Of a stretch of 64,000 nt of DNA, positions 29,099 to 36,189 are shown piece after piece; within the stretch, counting starts at the first letter, position 1; every line of letters starts with the position of its first letter. The position numbers were made by a program, and so were the translations under genes. This DNA comes from Pedobacter steynii (GTDB lineage Bacteria > Bacteroidota > Bacteroidia > Sphingobacteriales > Sphingobacteriaceae), in NCBI RefSeq assembly GCF_900103665.1, contig NZ_FNGY01000017.1, positions 62,001 through 126,000 of the forward strand. Reading direction: 5' to 3'. The notes under the pieces were generated by a model. The model searched no databases and had not been told where the DNA came from. It saw only the letters and a list, made by a program, of their open reading frames with translations.

Positions 29099-30454
29099 AT
29101 GTTTTTACAGCCTGGTTTTAAAATCCCAAATCATACGAAAGTTCCCGTATATGTTTGTAACTGTACCGAAACCGATGAAGATTATCTTGGTATCAGCGAA
29201 CGTTTTAGTAATCTAAATGAATTTTTGTTGCAGGCTGTTGATGGAGAAGAGCAGATAAACCAGGAGTTGCGGTTGTTGCAGAGTCTGAAAAATGCGGTTA
29301 ACTGTGCAAAAAATGCTGATCAGAAATTTATGGTGGTTTGCAATACCAGCCATTATTTTACAAAAGAATATTCATTTGAAGCATTCATTGATCACATTAG
29401 GGAGGGGGAGCTCAGCCTAGCAGATTTTTTAACAGGTGGCCTGAGATGGTTTAATTCGGCATTTCAGGTTACTGATAACTTATATTGGATAGATAGTTTT
29501 TCCGGTGTGCATTTTCTGGTCATATATCAAAGAAGCTATCAGAAAATATTAGAGGTCATGTTAAATGGGGATCAGGATGTCCATACGGTACTTTCTTCCG
29601 TTTCGCAAAATAAGCTTATGATACATCCCTTTGTTTCTGTACAAGAAGATGTACCAGTTGCATTGATGGATCATATCGTGGATAGCGCTGTGGCAAAGGT
29701 GTTTTTTAATGCCAATCAGCTATTGCATACCTTAAATGACATCGCTGTGTTTTATAGAGAACATCAGGCCATAGCAGATTTATCTACTTTACAAGAGCAA
29801 ATTGTGATACCCACTTATATTATCAATTTATCAGAACGACCGGAGCGGTTAGCCCATATTAAACAACAGTTTAAAGACCGAAAAGAGTTCATGACAACAA
29901 TTGTAGAAGCCTGTGTTCATGAAATTGGTGCGGTTGGGCTTTGGAAAAGCATCAGAAAAATAATAAAAATCGCAATTGAGAATGACGATGACGTTATCGT
30001 GATCTGCGAAGACGATCACGAGTTTACCCCGCAATACACCCGCGACTATTTCCTGAAAAATGTTTTAGAAGCCTATAGTCAGGGTACTGATTATTTGAAC
30101 GGTGGAATCGCGGCGTTTGAAAATTGCGTATTGGTAGGGCAGAACAGATTTTGGACGGATAGGCCAACCTGTACCCAGTTTATCGTGATTTACGGCTCTT
30201 TTTTCCAAAAAATTTTAGACGCTCCATATGACGATACTGTACTGGCAGATGCAATGCTGGCTAATTTGACGGCTAATAAGATCGCTCTTCATCCTTTCAT
30301 TTCTACCCAACGGGATTTTGGTTATTCAGATATCACCGCCTTGTTTGATAATAATAAGGGTACTGTTGGACGAATGTTTAGTGATTGTGACCGCAAATTT
30401 AGCAGAATAAGGGCAGCTTATCACAGGTATCATAAAAGTAATGCTATGAATTAA
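29099..30454 (+). CDS. Two-domain GT25-like glycosyltransferase, N-terminal domain degenerate
   Basis: 451 residues with no signal peptide, so cytoplasmic. Residues about 235-440 form a glycosyltransferase family 25-like domain: the opening PTYIINLSERPERLAHI and the metal-binding type motif ICEDDHEFT with EDD at 304-306. Residues about 14-205 are a diverged copy of the same domain (LTGGLRWFNSAFQVTDNLYW matches LLGGVSWFADALQIKDNLFW of the protein at 31486) in which EDD has become CNTSHYFT, NTS at 82-84, so it is probably inactive. GT25 enzymes usually move galactose or related sugars. The acceptor here is unknown; the Cys-rich peptide is the nearest candidate. Confidence 0.8.
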   Translation: MFLQPGFKIPNHTKVPVYVCNCTETDEDYLGISERFSNLNEFLLQAVDGEEQINQELRLLQSLKNAVNCAKNADQKFMVVCNTSHYFTKEYSFEAFIDHIREGELSLADFLTGGLRWFNSAFQVTDNLYWIDSFSGVHFLVIYQRSYQKILEVMLNGDQDVHTVLSSVSQNKLMIHPFVSVQEDVPVALMDHIVDSAVAKVFFNANQLLHTLNDIAVFYREHQAIADLSTLQEQIVIPTYIINLSERPERLAHIKQQFKDRKEFMTTIVEACVHEIGAVGLWKSIRKIIKIAIENDDDVIVICEDDHEFTPQYTRDYFLKNVLEAYSQGTDYLNGGIAAFENCVLVGQNRFWTDRPTCTQFIVIYGSFFQKILDAPYDDTVLADAMLANLTANKIALHPFISTQRDFGYSDITALFDNNKGTVGRMFSDCDRKFSRIRAAYHRYHKSNAMN

Positions 30455-30492
30455 ACGGCAGTTTATAATAATCAATCTTTATTCCTGGTTTT

Positions 30493-31437
30493 ATGATGAG
30501 ATTTAATATTAAAATTTACCTTACTATCGGCTTACTGGGGTTCAGCGCTCCGTGTCTTTTTGCACAAAAAAAGCAACCGGACAGTGTCGCCCTTAGCCCC
30601 TTCTTTCCATTAAATGTTGGATATGCGCTTGATAGCAACGCTACGAAAGATATCAAAAGAATAAGTATTGATGTCGAAATTAAGACACAAATACCAGATG
30701 ATTACCATTATTGCATTTCCGCATTAAACGCGGCTTTTAATGGAAAAAAATTTCATACCGGGCTTGCAACCCATACTAATGGTATCCCTGTTAAAATCAA
30801 AAATGCTAAAGATACGGTGTTTGGACAAGGGGCGGTATTTACCAGGTGGTTCGAAGGCGATACGAACCTGATCGCAACGAAGGGCTTTACAGAAAGCCGT
30901 TCTAATTCCTATATCAGCATCAGAAATAAAGCGATATGGAATAAAGGCAGGTACCGAATCACACTTTACAAATCCGGCTACAAAAAAGGCAAGCCCATTC
31001 CCGGCCAAAATTTAAAATATAACGATCAATATCCCTTAACGGTCTATGAACATAGCTGGATAACAATGACGGTTGAAAATTTAGATACCCGTAAAAAATG
31101 GGTGATCGGATCAATGGCTTTTCCGGGGAAAAAAATAGATATGGACCCACGATTTGAAATCTTTCTGGAGCAGTATGGAGCGGCAATAAATTATGGTGCA
31201 AAAAACCGTGCGCTCGATAAGCCGATCATTTACTACAAAGACCTGCCAAAAATAGAACTTATCATAGGTAATGTAACGATTGATGGTGAAAAACAGCAAT
31301 TAGAAAAAGTTAACCTTAGGGTTCGCAAGCCTGAAATTAATATTGCCAGGGAAGTATTTAATGCCGGCAAAAACGAAATATGGTTTGAAACCGGGGAACT
31401 GCAGGAACCGGTCAGTGGATCAAAAATAAAACCCTAA
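30493..31437 (+). CDS. Secreted protein of unknown function, possibly DUF3472-like
   Basis: 314 residues with a signal peptide (MMRFNIKIYLTIGLLGFSAP... ending LFAQ). Central stretch LATHTNGIPV, FGQGAVFTRWFEGDTNL and RSNSYISIRNKAIWNKGRYR has the alternating pattern of a beta-sandwich and resembles DUF3472, but I cannot confirm it. It sits 38 nt after one glycosyltransferase gene and 48 nt before the next, in the same direction, so it is probably co-transcribed and may act outside the cell on the same product. Confidence 0.6.
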   Translation: MMRFNIKIYLTIGLLGFSAPCLFAQKKQPDSVALSPFFPLNVGYALDSNATKDIKRISIDVEIKTQIPDDYHYCISALNAAFNGKKFHTGLATHTNGIPVKIKNAKDTVFGQGAVFTRWFEGDTNLIATKGFTESRSNSYISIRNKAIWNKGRYRITLYKSGYKKGKPIPGQNLKYNDQYPLTVYEHSWITMTVENLDTRKKWVIGSMAFPGKKIDMDPRFEIFLEQYGAAINYGAKNRALDKPIIYYKDLPKIELIIGNVTIDGEKQQLEKVNLRVRKPEINIAREVFNAGKNEIWFETGELQEPVSGSKIKP

Positions 31438-31485
31438 AGAAGGTTTTGATCGAAAAATAAATGATCCGGTAAACTATAAATTAAG

Positions 31486-32124
31486 ATGCAGCAGAAAATT
31501 AATACCTACATCATCAACCTGGCAAAGCGTACCGACCGCAAAGCTCATATTTTAGGTCAGTTTAAACATAGACCAGAGTTTAATGTACAACTGGTTAAAG
31601 CCATACTGCATGAAAATGGTGCCTTAGGTTTATGGCAAACTGTGGTACATATTATTAGGGACCTCGTGCCACAAGAAGACGATTATATTTTAATATGTGA
31701 GGATGATCATCAATTTACTGATGCTTATCACAAAGAAATCCTTTTTAATGAGATCGCAAATGCGCAAAAGAAAGGCGCTGATGTTTTATTGGGAGGGGTA
31801 AGCTGGTTTGCGGATGCTTTGCAAATAAAAGATAATTTGTTTTGGGTAGATAAATTCAATGCTACACAGTTTTTGATTGTTTTTCAAGGCTTTTATACGA
31901 AGCTTTTAGAAGCTGAATCTATTCCGGGGTATACAGCAGATCAAATAATATATGAGCGAAGTGAAAACAAATTTTTAATCTATCCCTTTATTTCTACCCA
32001 GAAAGAGTTTGGCTATTCTGATGCAACGATTAAAAATAATAAAGAAGGTTATGTAACCGAAATTTTTGAAACCAGTGATATTGTTTTATCACATATCGTA
32101 AAGGTTGCTGAGTATTACCGTTAA
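31486..32124 (+). CDS. GT25-like glycosyltransferase
   Basis: 212 residues, single domain, cytoplasmic. It opens INTYIINLAKRTDRKAHI, the nucleotide-sugar binding start of the family, and has ICEDDHQFT with EDD at 72-74; it closes with the shared PFISTQKEFGYSD block. It is a paralogue of both domains of the protein at 29099 and of the protein at 32134, with which it is separated by only 9 nt, so tandem duplication is clear. Acceptor and sugar unknown. Confidence 0.82.
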   Translation: MQQKINTYIINLAKRTDRKAHILGQFKHRPEFNVQLVKAILHENGALGLWQTVVHIIRDLVPQEDDYILICEDDHQFTDAYHKEILFNEIANAQKKGADVLLGGVSWFADALQIKDNLFWVDKFNATQFLIVFQGFYTKLLEAESIPGYTADQIIYERSENKFLIYPFISTQKEFGYSDATIKNNKEGYVTEIFETSDIVLSHIVKVAEYYR

Positions 32125-32133
32125 TTCAATAAC

Positions 32134-32793
32134 ATGAATGAAGAACTGGAGAATTTAGTGATACCCACTTATGTGATTAATTTAAAAGAGCGTTCTGAAC
32201 GCAGAGCGCATATTTTAAAAGAATTTGTAAAGGAAACAGCATTTGATGTTAAAGTAATCGAGGCTTGTAAACATGAAATCGGCGCTATAGGGTTATGGCA
32301 GAGCATGATAAAAATCATTCACATCGCCATGCAAAATGATGATGATGTGATCATCATTTGTGAGGATGATCATGAATTTACCGAATACTACAATAAAGAG
32401 TATTTGCTGAATAATGTGATAGCAGCACATGAGCAGGGTGTAGAGATTCTATCCGGAGGTGTAGGGCATTTTGGTTATGCAGTGCCGTTAACTGCTAATC
32501 GGTATTGGATAAACCCTTTTCAGTCTACCCAGTTTATCGTGCTCTACAAAAGTGTTTTTCCGAAAATGTTGGCCTATGAATTTAAAAAAGATGATGTGGC
32601 AGATTTGGTGTTGGCGGGATTAACCAGTCACAAAATGGTTTTGTATCCTTTTATCTCCAGACAAAAGGACTTTGGCTATTCGGATATCACAACGGTGCAC
32701 AATGCACAGCCCGGTTTGGTCCAAAAGATGTTTGCCCGTACCGAAGAGCGGTTGGAGAAACTTCAGCAGGCTTATGTGAAATACTTTACTTAA
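32134..32793 (+). CDS. GT25-like glycosyltransferase
   Basis: 219 residues, single domain, cytoplasmic. Opening VIPTYVINLKERSERRAHIL, then EACKHEIGAIGLWQSMIKII and ICEDDHEFT with EDD at 77-79; the end has PFISRQKDFGYSDIT. It is closer to the C-terminal domain of the protein at 29099 (EACVHEIGAVGLWKSIRKII) than to the protein at 31486. Third enzyme gene of the cluster, 63 nt before the methyltransferase gene. Confidence 0.82.
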   Translation: MNEELENLVIPTYVINLKERSERRAHILKEFVKETAFDVKVIEACKHEIGAIGLWQSMIKIIHIAMQNDDDVIIICEDDHEFTEYYNKEYLLNNVIAAHEQGVEILSGGVGHFGYAVPLTANRYWINPFQSTQFIVLYKSVFPKMLAYEFKKDDVADLVLAGLTSHKMVLYPFISRQKDFGYSDITTVHNAQPGLVQKMFARTEERLEKLQQAYVKYFT

Positions 32794-32856
32794 AAATATC
32801 AAAAGTCCGGGTGTTTACACTCCCCATCTGTAATTAGAAAATTAACTGAATAAAAT

Positions 32857-33447
32857 ATGCCGTTTGAAATAGATAAAAAGGGACGTTGGTTAAACCCTTC
32901 CTTAGAAGGCCATTGTTTTGACAGAAAGCTTGCGCTGGCTTTAGCTCGTTTTCTTAAAAAAAATGGGCAGCATCACATTGTTGATTTAGGCTGTGGCCCG
33001 GGCTGGTATGTGAAAATATTAAGAGAAAAAGGCTTAACAGCAACAGGTTATGATGGGAATCCATATACTTCAGATATCACCGCACAAATACTGGCGGATG
33101 GTACCTGTTGCGAACAGTTAGATTTAAGCAGGCCTGTGCGGTTTGATCAGAGATTTGATACTGTGTTGAGCCTGGAAGTTGGGGAGCATATTCCTGAAAA
33201 GTATGAACAGATATATTTAGATAATCTGGCAAAAAATGTGACTCAGTATGTGATATTAAGCTGGGCGATAGTTGGGCAGAGTGGCAGGGGCCATGTTAAT
33301 TGCAGGAATAATGAATATGTAATTTCGCAAATGCAAAAAAGAGGCTTTTTTTTTGATAAAAAAGTAAGTGCTTATTTTAGAGAAAGGGCCACGTTGCCAT
33401 GGTTTAAAAATACGGTCATGGTATTTATCAGGTCGCATGATCAATGA
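32857..33447 (+). CDS. Class I SAM-dependent methyltransferase
   Basis: 196 residues. The SAM-binding motif I is VDLGCGPGWY at 42-51, followed by TGYDGNPYTSD (motif II acid) and FDTVLSLEVGEHIPEKY. The substrate cannot be told; given the operon it may finish a sugar or a modified peptide. An N-terminal stretch EIDKKGRWLNPSLEGHCFDR precedes the Rossmann fold. Its stop overlaps the stop of the convergent FemX-like gene by 7 nt. Confidence 0.85.
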   Translation: MPFEIDKKGRWLNPSLEGHCFDRKLALALARFLKKNGQHHIVDLGCGPGWYVKILREKGLTATGYDGNPYTSDITAQILADGTCCEQLDLSRPVRFDQRFDTVLSLEVGEHIPEKYEQIYLDNLAKNVTQYVILSWAIVGQSGRGHVNCRNNEYVISQMQKRGFFFDKKVSAYFRERATLPWFKNTVMVFIRSHDQ

Positions 33448-34577
33448 ATTGTTTGTCTACAGGTATAGCCCTGACTCTGCATCTCGGTAGCAATGAAGCG
33501 ATGGTACTGCTCCATATCCAGTGGATAATCCCAGCAGCCCATTCTGTGGTACAGTTCGCCACCAAAACCCGTTTTAAACTTATACAGCCCATGAAGCGGG
33601 TGGGAGGGATCAGGGTTTGGCGCTACACCGAACAGATCGTACTCTGTACATCCTCTGTTTTTGGCAATCTTCATTGCTTCCCACTGCAGGGCATAAGTAG
33701 CCATGTAATTTCTGTTGCTGGATGAAGAAGCACCATATAGATAGGTTCCTCTTTGACCCGAGATGACCAGGAACATGGCAGCCAGAGGTTGCCCTTCTGT
33801 TTCTGCCAGCAACAGCTCAACCTCAGCAGGTGAGGAAGTATCTTCTGCGCGCGCAGAAAGCACGGTTCTGAAATATTCAATATCGTTGATGTGAATGCGG
33901 TTCCGTAAGGCTGTTTCCTGATATAAGGCATACCAGATGTGCAGGTTTTCCATGCCTACCTTACTCACGGTAACCCCTTTTCTATAGGATAGATTAATGT
34001 TATACCGTGTTTTTGCCTTCATTGAACTCAACAGGGTATCTTCTTCCTGCTGCAAATCCAGAAATATGGTGTTTGAAGGCAGGATATCTGAATTGGTTTT
34101 TTTAAGGTTCCAGTTCTCGGTGTTGAAGTTAAACCGAAACTCCTGATATTTCTTTTCTGGTGGGCCGATCCAGTTTCCGGAAGGGTCAAAGTTATCTTCT
34201 TCTTTTGCCCAATGGGATTCCCAGGCCAGGTCATACCTGATTAAGATGCATTTTGAAGGAAGATGGGAGCGGAGGTTTTCCGACAATTCTTCCAGGAACT
34301 TTCCCTGGTATTCTTCATTGGGTTCTATTTCCGGGCCATAAGGGACATAAGCAATGCTATATTCACTGTCCAGGGGTTGGAGCAATACCAGAAAATCAGC
34401 CTGGGTAAACTTGTTTTTTAAAGCATCATGGTAGATGTCTTCGTTTTTCACTTTGAAGTCAAATGCTTTAGATTGGAGGCCTTGCTGGGTTTTTACTTCC
34501 GACCAGAATGCCGTTTGCTGAATGATTGAAGTCTCATAAACTTCTTTAATGTCTTTTTTATTAATAGCTATATTCAT
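33441..34577 (-). CDS. FemA/FemX-like peptidoglycan-bridge aminoacyltransferase
   Basis: 378 residues. Matches the lipid II aminoacyltransferase family (tandem GNAT folds): RYDLAWESHWAKEE early on, the KAKTRYNINLSYRKGVTV signature (S-x-K-x-R-x-N), then YGASSSSNRNYMATYALQWE and FGVAPNPDPSHPLHGLYKFK. Family members use aminoacyl-tRNA to add residues to cell-wall precursors. Bacteroidota mostly have direct cross-links, so the real acceptor in this organism is uncertain. It reads toward the glycosyltransferase cluster and is not in its operon. The start at 34577 follows AAAGGAAAA and a plausible promoter. Confidence 0.88.
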   Translation of the reverse strand: MNIAINKKDIKEVYETSIIQQTAFWSEVKTQQGLQSKAFDFKVKNEDIYHDALKNKFTQADFLVLLQPLDSEYSIAYVPYGPEIEPNEEYQGKFLEELSENLRSHLPSKCILIRYDLAWESHWAKEEDNFDPSGNWIGPPEKKYQEFRFNFNTENWNLKKTNSDILPSNTIFLDLQQEEDTLLSSMKAKTRYNINLSYRKGVTVSKVGMENLHIWYALYQETALRNRIHINDIEYFRTVLSARAEDTSSPAEVELLLAETEGQPLAAMFLVISGQRGTYLYGASSSSNRNYMATYALQWEAMKIAKNRGCTEYDLFGVAPNPDPSHPLHGLYKFKTGFGGELYHRMGCWDYPLDMEQYHRFIATEMQSQGYTCRQTIH

Positions 34578-34608
34578 TATTTTTCCTTTCCGGCGCGAAG
34601 GTGGGGAA
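34563..34608. repeat. Direct repeat copy A flanking hicAB
   Basis: This 46-nt segment, running from codons 2-5 of the FemX-like gene through its ribosome site and -7 region, recurs at 35321-35365 in the same orientation with six substitutions (mostly transitions) and one 1-nt gap. The two copies bracket the hicAB module. Copy A keeps the ATG and ribosome site of the FemX-like gene. Confidence 0.75.
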
Positions 34609-34627
34609 TTATATAGTGATAAGCCAA
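34596..34627 (-). promoter_or_regulatory. Probable promoter of the FemX-like gene
   Basis: On the minus strand TTG (34625-34627), a 21-nt spacer and CACCTTCG (34596-34603) fit the Bacteroidota pattern TTG-N19-21-TAnnTTTG with two mismatches in the -7 box. The start codon lies 19 nt downstream, behind AAAGGAAAA. Confidence 0.5.
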
Positions 34628-34673
34628 TTTAAGGCTGGATAGCTCATCTGTTGACGCTATTATGATATTATTG

Positions 34674-34705
34674 TTGGTTTAAAAGTAGCAAAATTGCTAC
34701 CTTTG
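34674..34705 (+). promoter_or_regulatory. hicAB promoter with overlapping palindromic operator
   Basis: TTG (34674-34676), 21-nt spacer and TACCTTTG (34698-34705) match the Bacteroidota promoter exactly. The perfect palindrome GTAGCAA-AA-TTGCTAC (34685-34700) covers the spacer and runs into the -7 box, the position expected for an operator bound by the HTH of HicB. The -7 box ends 3 nt before the hicA ATG. Confidence 0.75.
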
Positions 34706-34708
34706 CAG

Positions 34709-34891
34709 ATGAAGTTTAAGGAAATGCTTAAGCTGCTAAAAGAGGATGGTTGGGAGGAGAAATCCCAAAAAGGTAGCCATCTGCAGTTGATGCATCCTTC
34801 GAAGCCTGGTAAAGTTACCATACCTGTGCACGGGGGAGATATACCGAGAGGTACCCTTAATTCAATTTTGAAACAGGCCGGGCTTAAATAG
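34709..34891 (+). CDS. hicA: HicA family mRNA interferase toxin
   Basis: 60 residues from the ATG at 34709: MKFKEMLKLLKEDGWEEKSQ, then KGSHLQLMHP and a closing GTLNSILKQAGLK. This is the double-stranded RNA-binding-like fold of HicA with the catalytic His in KGSH. Members cleave mRNA in the ribosome and are held by HicB. The open frame can start at a TTG at 34694, but that lies inside the operator. The predicted transcription start falls on or next to the ATG, so the message may be leaderless; Met6 (34724), behind AAGGAA, is the alternative start. Confidence 0.92.
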   Translation: MKFKEMLKLLKEDGWEEKSQKGSHLQLMHPSKPGKVTIPVHGGDIPRGTLNSILKQAGLK

Positions 34892-34926
34892 CCCACCTGT
34901 TAATACTTTCTCTTAAAAAAATTAGA

Positions 34927-35310
34927 ATGAATAAGCTAAAATTAGATTTAATCATTGAACGAGGGGAACATGATTTGGCAGGTAGAGTAACCTACAACGA
35001 TTCTTTAATCGTGGATGAAGCTGGTAATGTGCATGATCTTGAAGAAAAGCTAAAGCTACTCTTGTTCGAATTTGAAAACGTTGAACCTGAAACAGTAGTT
35101 TTTGAATATTTCTATGATGTCTATGCTTTATTTCAGGAGTTTGATTTTCTGAATATTGGAAAAGTTGCCCAAAGAGCAGGAATCAATGCCGGTTTAATGC
35201 GTCAGTATGCCAGTCAGGTTAAATACCCTTCTGCAACACAGGCACGGAAGATTGAGGATACCATTCATAAGTTGGCAGAAGATATGAGCAAAGCTTTAAT
35301 TTACGCCTAG
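34927..35310 (+). CDS. hicB: HicB family antitoxin
   Basis: 127 residues. The N-terminal domain (KLDLIIERGEHDLAGRVTYN, DEAGNVHDLEEKLK) is the degraded RNase-H-like part that covers HicA. The C-terminal helix-turn-helix (NIGKVAQRAGINAGLMRQYA, PSATQARKIEDTIHKL) should bind the palindrome in the promoter. It lies 35 nt behind hicA in the usual toxin-first order. Confidence 0.9.
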   Translation: MNKLKLDLIIERGEHDLAGRVTYNDSLIVDEAGNVHDLEEKLKLLLFEFENVEPETVVFEYFYDVYALFQEFDFLNIGKVAQRAGINAGLMRQYASQVKYPSATQARKIEDTIHKLAEDMSKALIYA

Positions 35311-35320
35311 TAGAAAAATG

Positions 35321-35365
35321 AATAGTTATATTTATTATTTTCCTTTTCGGCGTGAAGGTTGGAAA
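35321..35365. repeat. Direct repeat copy B flanking hicAB
   Basis: Diverged copy of 34563-34608. The position equal to the ATG of the FemX-like gene reads ATA on the minus strand and the -7-like part has decayed further. Found 10 nt after the hicB stop. Confidence 0.7.
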
Positions 35366-35440
35366 GGATACCATGTCTATTCGTTCTGATTGCTCTTGTT
35401 CTTTTTTAAGGTCTAAAATGTTTTTTTCAGAAGCTCAAAA

Positions 35441-35830
35441 TTAGTCTTCCAGTCGGGTTAAATTAGAAAACACGTATTTAGCGTTAGTTGGTATAACCAT
35501 GGACTTTGGCACCAAAATGCTAACTGAATCTGGAGTATTGGTTTTTATGTCTTCTTTCAATATGGCAAAATTTTCATGCAAGTCTTCTTTTGCGAACCAA
35601 GCCACTTTATCGCAAATTTCAAAGACATAGAGTGTATCGCCTTTTTTTAGGTCTTTACAGATGTAAAGATTGGCATTAATTGTTTTTCCTGTGCATATTT
35701 TCTCGTTAGCGTATGTTTTAAATATACTCACGTCTGTGTAATGGGGATTGTCTAAAGATGCTTTCTTTAAAGCATCCATGCGTATTATTTTAATCACTAA
35801 ATCGCTCTTTTGCTCCTTGGAACATCCCAC
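35441..35830 (-). CDS. Small lipoprotein of unknown function, start disrupted
   Basis: The open frame gives GCSKEQKSDLVIKIIR and a 129-residue product ending VFSNLTRLED. The only in-frame start is a GTG at 35830, directly at the lipobox, which cannot be the true start. In the same frame upstream, codons to 35881 spell KIKNVTISLFYLFTLFSV, a clear lipoprotein signal, but without a start codon. A tandem ATG at 35883-35888 is one base out of frame. Removing one A from the A6 run at 35871-35876 would join them. It may be a recent pseudogene, a phase-variable gene or a sequencing error. Function unknown; it lies behind the RHS toxin and immunity genes. Confidence 0.6.
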   Translation of the reverse strand: MGCSKEQKSDLVIKIIRMDALKKASLDNPHYTDVSIFKTYANEKICTGKTINANLYICKDLKKGDTLYVFEICDKVAWFAKEDLHENFAILKEDIKTNTPDSVSILVPKSMVIPTNAKYVFSNLTRLED

Positions 35831-35888
35831 GCTAAATAAAGTAAATAGATAAAATAAGCTGATCGTTACATTTTTTATTTTTCATCAT
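35831..35888 (-). other. Out-of-frame signal peptide region with A6 run
   Basis: Minus-strand ATGATGAAAAATAAAAAATG lies here. Reading from either ATG gives MMKNKKCNDQ and stops after 18 codons, whereas the frame of the downstream lipoprotein carries a hydrophobic signal with lipobox FSVGC. A single-base loss in the A6 run (35871-35876) restores one continuous signal peptide. Confidence 0.7.
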
Positions 35889-35922
35889 TCATAACGAAAT
35901 TTTTCACATGACTTACGCTCAA

Positions 35923-36189
35923 TTAGAATATTACGTTTCTTAGTCCAAATAAAAAGTCATCAACCGTAAAAAATTTAGCATCCGGCATTGTATCGAATCC
36001 ACTACCAATTTCATCAATTAAAGACAGTCCTGCAAAATCTTTCTCAATCTGAACAACGTAAAACAAATCTTTATGCCATATATCAATCATTATTGCTCCG
36101 GAATTAAATTCATGAATTAAATATTTAATAGCTCTCTGATTGAGCTCAGTGATTAATTTATTAAAAGCTTCTTGTGAATTGAATATCAT
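35923..36189 (-). CDS. Candidate immunity protein for the RHS toxin
   Basis: 88 residues, acidic, cytoplasmic: MIFNSQEAFNKLITELNQRA, then DIWHKDLFYVVQIEKDFAGL and a closing VDDFLFGLRNVIF. I do not recognise the family. Its ATG overlaps the TGA of the RHS gene (ATGA), so the two are translationally coupled, and a small cytoplasmic protein directly behind an RHS toxin tip is the standard place for immunity. The role is inferred from position and size only. Confidence 0.65.
   Translation of the reverse strand: MIFNSQEAFNKLITELNQRAIKYLIHEFNSGAIMIDIWHKDLFYVVQIEKDFAGLSLIDEIGSGFDTMPDAKFFTVDDFLFGLRNVIF

Noticed and set aside
33441..34577. Idea that the FemX-like gene belongs to the peptide-modification cluster
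   Set aside because: It is on the other strand, has its own promoter, and such proteins are widespread in Bacteroidota outside peptide loci.
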